Below are positions 5,955 through 7,731 of a stretch of DNA of 7,731 nucleotides, piece by piece. The notes under the pieces were generated by a model that did not search any database, had not been told where the DNA came from, and saw nothing but the letters and a program-made list of their open reading frames with translations. The stretch is from positions 1-7,731 of the forward strand of contig CAYLNH010000320.1 in NCBI GenBank assembly GCA_964384625.1, given 5' to 3'. This stretch comes from CAYLNH01 sp964384625. Its GTDB lineage: Bacteria; Verrucomicrobiota; Lentisphaeria; JABSQK01. How positions within the stretch are numbered: the stretch's first letter is position 1; the number at the start of each line of letters is the position of its first letter. The translations under genes and the position numbers were made by a program.

Positions 5955-6923
5955 ATGGCAGCATTTGACGATAACTCACTGAGTATTGGTCGCACCCCGC
6001 TGGTACGCATAAACCGCTTGGCCCACGGCCTGAAGGCGAATGTGTTCGCCAAGGTCGAAGGTCGGAATCCGGCCTACTCCGTCAAGTGCCGCATCGGTGC
6101 GAACATGGTTTGGGACGCCGAGCAGCGCGGGGTTTTGTCGCCGGGCGGCCGCATTGTGGAGCCGACCAGCGGCAACACCGGCATCGCTTTGGCCTTTGTG
6201 GCGGCGGCTCGCGGCTACGAACTGACGATTACCATGCCGGAGTCGATGAGCATCGAGCGCCGCAAGGTGCTGGCGGCTCTGGGAGCGAAGGTGATCCTGA
6301 CCGACGCCTCCGGCGGCATGGGCGGGGCGATCGAGAAAGCGCAGGAACTGGCGGACTCCGGCGACTATTTCATGCCGCAGCAGTTCAAGAACCCGGCGAA
6401 TCCGGACATCCATTACAAGACAACGGGTCCGGAGATCTGGGAGCAGAGCGACGGCGGCGTGGACGTGATTGTCGCCGGCGTCGGCACCGGCGGCACGATC
6501 ACTGGCGTGACGCGTTTCCTGCGCGAGACAGCGCAGAAGCCGATCATCAGCGCCGCGGTAGAGCCGGAAGAGAGCCCGGTGATCACCCAGCAGCGCAACG
6601 GCGAAGAGCTGAAGCCCGGGAAGCACAAGATCCAGGGCATCGGCGCCGGGTTTATCCCGGATGTACTTGATCTGTCGATCATTGACAAAGTCGTTCAGGT
6701 GCACAGTGACGAGGCCATCGAGACATCGCGCCGGCTGGCCTCCAGCGAAGGCCTGCTCAGCGGCATTTCCTGCGGCGCGGCGATGGCCGCCGCGTTGAAA
6801 CTGGCCGGGCAGGACGAGTTCGAAGGCAAAAACATTGTCGCGGTGCTGCCGGACTCCGGCGAACGCTATCTTTCATCGGTTCTCTTTCAGGGCGTCTTCA
6901 ACGAAGACGGACTGACAGGGTAG
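5955..6923 (+). CDS. cysK: Cysteine synthase A (O-acetylserine sulfhydrylase)
   Basis: A 322-residue PLP enzyme making L-cysteine and acetate from O-acetyl-L-serine and sulfide, the last step of assimilatory cysteine synthesis, in the cytoplasm. It is close in length and sequence to enterobacterial CysK as I recall it. The PLP lysine is K44 in SVKCRIG, the substrate-carboxylate loop is TSGNTG (71-76), the PLP-phosphate loop is GTGGT (177-181), and the pyridine-ring region is GISCGAA (270-276). Also diagnostic are PESMSIERRK, NPANPDIHYKTTGPEIW and HKIQGIGAGFIP. There is no CBS-domain extension, and the long similarity to CysK argues against CysM or cystathionine beta-synthase. AAGGGA (5940-5945) lies 9 bases before the ATG. 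It has its own promoter and terminator, so it is probably monocistronic. The palindrome over the promoter suggests control by sulfur or cysteine supply, which is inferred. Confidence 0.96.
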   Translation: MAAFDDNSLSIGRTPLVRINRLAHGLKANVFAKVEGRNPAYSVKCRIGANMVWDAEQRGVLSPGGRIVEPTSGNTGIALAFVAAARGYELTITMPESMSIERRKVLAALGAKVILTDASGGMGGAIEKAQELADSGDYFMPQQFKNPANPDIHYKTTGPEIWEQSDGGVDVIVAGVGTGGTITGVTRFLRETAQKPIISAAVEPEESPVITQQRNGEELKPGKHKIQGIGAGFIPDVLDLSIIDKVVQVHSDEAIETSRRLASSEGLLSGISCGAAMAAALKLAGQDEFEGKNIVAVLPDSGERYLSSVLFQGVFNEDGLTG

Positions 6924-6950
6924 GGCGGGGCAACCGCATGGTTTTAGTTG

Positions 6951-6982
6951 AGCGCCCCGGTTTACGCCGGGGCGTTCTTTTT
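6951..6982 (+). terminator. Rho-independent terminator of cysK
   Basis: CGCCCCGG (6953-6960) pairs perfectly with CCGGGGCG (6967-6974) around a TTTACG loop, extended by one G-U and one A-U pair. The run TTCTTTTT (6975-6982) follows directly. It begins 28 bases after the cysK stop codon and is the clearest terminator in the window. Confidence 0.92.
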
Positions 6983-6984
6983 CG

Positions 6985-7129
6985 GGTCATCCGTCTTCGC
7001 CCGTCGGGCTGCACCGTGACACGGTTGGTCATCGGTCATCGCCCGCTGGGCTGCGCCGTGACGCGGTTGGTCAACCGTCTTCGCCCGCTGGGCTGCGCCG
7101 TGACGCGACTGGCCATTGGTCATTGCCCC
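6985..7129. repeat. 42-bp tandem repeat, about 3.5 copies
   Basis: Three full 42-base units lie at 6985-7026, 7027-7068 and 7069-7110, followed by a partial fourth at 7111-7129. Each starts GGTCA (GGCCA in the fourth) and contains CGCCC, GGGCTGC, CCGTGAC and CGG or CGA. By eye, units 1 and 2 share 36 of 42 bases and units 2 and 3 share 37 of 42. The GGTCATC motif is also doubled inside unit 2. The copies abut with no spacers, so this is a minisatellite and not a CRISPR array. It starts just after the cysK terminator. Confidence 0.9.
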
Positions 7130-7174
7130 AACGATTCTCCAGAGCGTTTTGAGCTATTCTGTAGCCGCCACTCC

Positions 7175-7329
7175 TCACGCTGAAGGCGTGATAGTCTTGA
7201 GCCTGGGGTTGGCGAAGCCTACCCCAGGATGGGGGGAGATACTGAACCAGCCCCAACGGGGCGCGTTGGTACAGCCTTGGGCGACGCCCTGGGAACAACG
7301 AGATGTATGATCTGCAGCCCTGAAAGGGC
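7175..7329. repeat. Cluster of five short palindromes (REP-like)
   Basis: Five small hairpins follow one another: TCACGC/GCGTGA (7175-7191); CCTGGGGT/ACCCCAGG with an inner GGC-GAA-GCC (7202-7228); GCCCC-AAC-GGGGC (7250-7262); an imperfect CCTTGGGC-GAC-GCCCTGGG (7275-7293); and GCCCT-GAA-AGGGC (7317-7329). Four have three-base loops (GAA, AAC, GAC, GAA); the first has a five-base loop. From memory, similar strings recur between genes in various bacteria, including PVC members, so this is probably one copy of a dispersed palindromic repeat family. No transposase or protein gene accompanies it here. Confidence 0.7.
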
Positions 7330-7370
7330 GAGTTGAATCGTGGGTTGCTCAGGAGAGAGTGATCATCAGA

Positions 7371-7428
7371 CATCCGTCTTCGCGCCGACCTCTTGAGAGC
7401 TGGGGCTGCGGCGTGACGCGGTTGGTGA
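7371..7428. repeat. Detached, interrupted copy of the 42-bp repeat unit
   Basis: CATCCGTCTTCGC (7371-7383) is identical to 6988-7000 in the first tandem unit. After about 15 unrelated bases, the stretch from 7399 to 7428 matches the second half of the unit (GCTGGGGCTGCGGCGTGACG then CGGTTGGT) with one extra G and one substitution. This copy lies about 240 bases beyond the main array, on the far side of the palindrome cluster, so the two repeats flank the cluster. Confidence 0.65.
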
Positions 7429-7429
7429 T

Positions 7430-7707
7430 GGGGGCACGAGCGGGCGTATGTCGCAAAGGTCTTAGCGCGGCCTGTGGCCGCAGCCAAGATGATCCCTAAT
7501 CTCATCCTGAGTTTCTTCCTTATGCCTGACCAAGCTTTGACTTCCGGGCTCGTACGGGACGTAGGTTGAGACGTAGGTACACGTAGCGCGAAAAGGGTGC
7601 GGGATCGGGTTTGTGCTTTCCGCGAAGAAGCCCCAAGCTCTGCTTGGCGAGTGTCTACACCCCCTTCAGTTCAGCCGGCACACCACAAACCCCGCCGTTG
7701 GTCCCGG
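7430..7707. other. Gene-free stretch with scattered hairpins and a short direct repeat
   Basis: I see no credible gene on either strand. The visible structures are a perfect GCGGCC-TGT-GGCCGC hairpin (7467-7481), a direct repeat GACGTAGGT at 7558-7566 and 7570-7578 (12-base period), and a perfect CCAAGC-TCT-GCTTGG hairpin (7633-7647). The hairpins have the same form as those at 7202-7329 (5- or 6-bp stem, three-base loop), so this looks like a continuation of the palindromic repeat region. Confidence 0.55.
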
Positions 7708-7731
7708 ACACGGCAAACATGTTTGCCGTGT
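7708..7731. terminator. Perfect 24-bp palindrome at the window edge
   Basis: ACACGGCAAACA (7708-7719) is followed directly by its exact reverse complement, TGTTTGCCGTGT (7720-7731). The symmetry may continue past the window, since only a C at the next position is needed to pair with G7707. As RNA it would form a strong hairpin in either direction, so a bidirectional terminator for a neighbouring gene is the simplest reading. A protein binding site or repeat end is also possible. Confidence 0.5.

Noticed and set aside
6985..7129. CRISPR array
   Set aside because: Units abut directly, with no unique spacers and no cas genes in the window.
6938..7183. An 81-residue + frame with a 14-residue repeat
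   Set aside because: It reads through the cysK terminator stem and the 42-bp repeats, and has no ribosome binding site. The repetition comes from the DNA period.
7071..7505. A 144-residue - strand frame in the tail
   Set aside because: It is a translation of palindromes and tandem repeats with no recognisable domain. Such frames are typical artefacts in repeat DNA.

Overview
The window is GC-rich bacterial DNA with every convincing gene on the + strand. A Ser/Thr kinase fused to a long WD40 array, a DWG (not DFG) kinase motif, and intergenic DNA full of short palindromes suggest the PVC superphylum (Lentisphaerota, Kiritimatiellota or Planctomycetota). This is an inference from architecture; no marker gene is present to fix the taxon.

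Layout: (1) 1-87, the last codons of an upstream gene. (2) 88-188, a short gap that becomes extremely AT-rich, probably the promoter region of the next gene. (3) 189-866, an excisionase/MerR-like helix-turn-helix fused to a Clp N-terminal domain. (4) 871-905, a perfect 12-bp hairpin, then 943-1776, a protein with a C-terminal J domain; a strong Shine-Dalgarno places its start at 943. (5) 1777-2123, a hairpin-rich gap with a possible structured RNA, a promoter and a short leader ORF. (6) 2124-5792, a 1222-residue membrane-anchored kinase: zinc ribbon, kinase, transmembrane helix, coiled coil and 14 WD40 repeats. (7) 5793-5954, a promoter with a 12-bp palindrome, then 5955-6923, cysteine synthase CysK, ending in a clear intrinsic terminator at 6953-6982. 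(8) 6983-7731, about 750 bases with no credible gene, made of 42-bp tandem repeats, a run of small hairpins and a perfect 24-bp palindrome at the window edge.

Functionally, the HTH-ClpN protein and the J-domain protein look like a pair: one domain that in ClpA/B/C binds substrates or adaptors, one that recruits DnaK-type Hsp70, and a DNA-binding head. A chaperone-linked regulator similar in logic to HspR is a reasonable hypothesis, but nothing here proves it. The kinase is a transmembrane signalling or scaffold protein of unknown input. CysK is ordinary metabolism on its own promoter. The most unusual material is the HTH-ClpN/J-protein pair and the palindrome-rich 3' tail.
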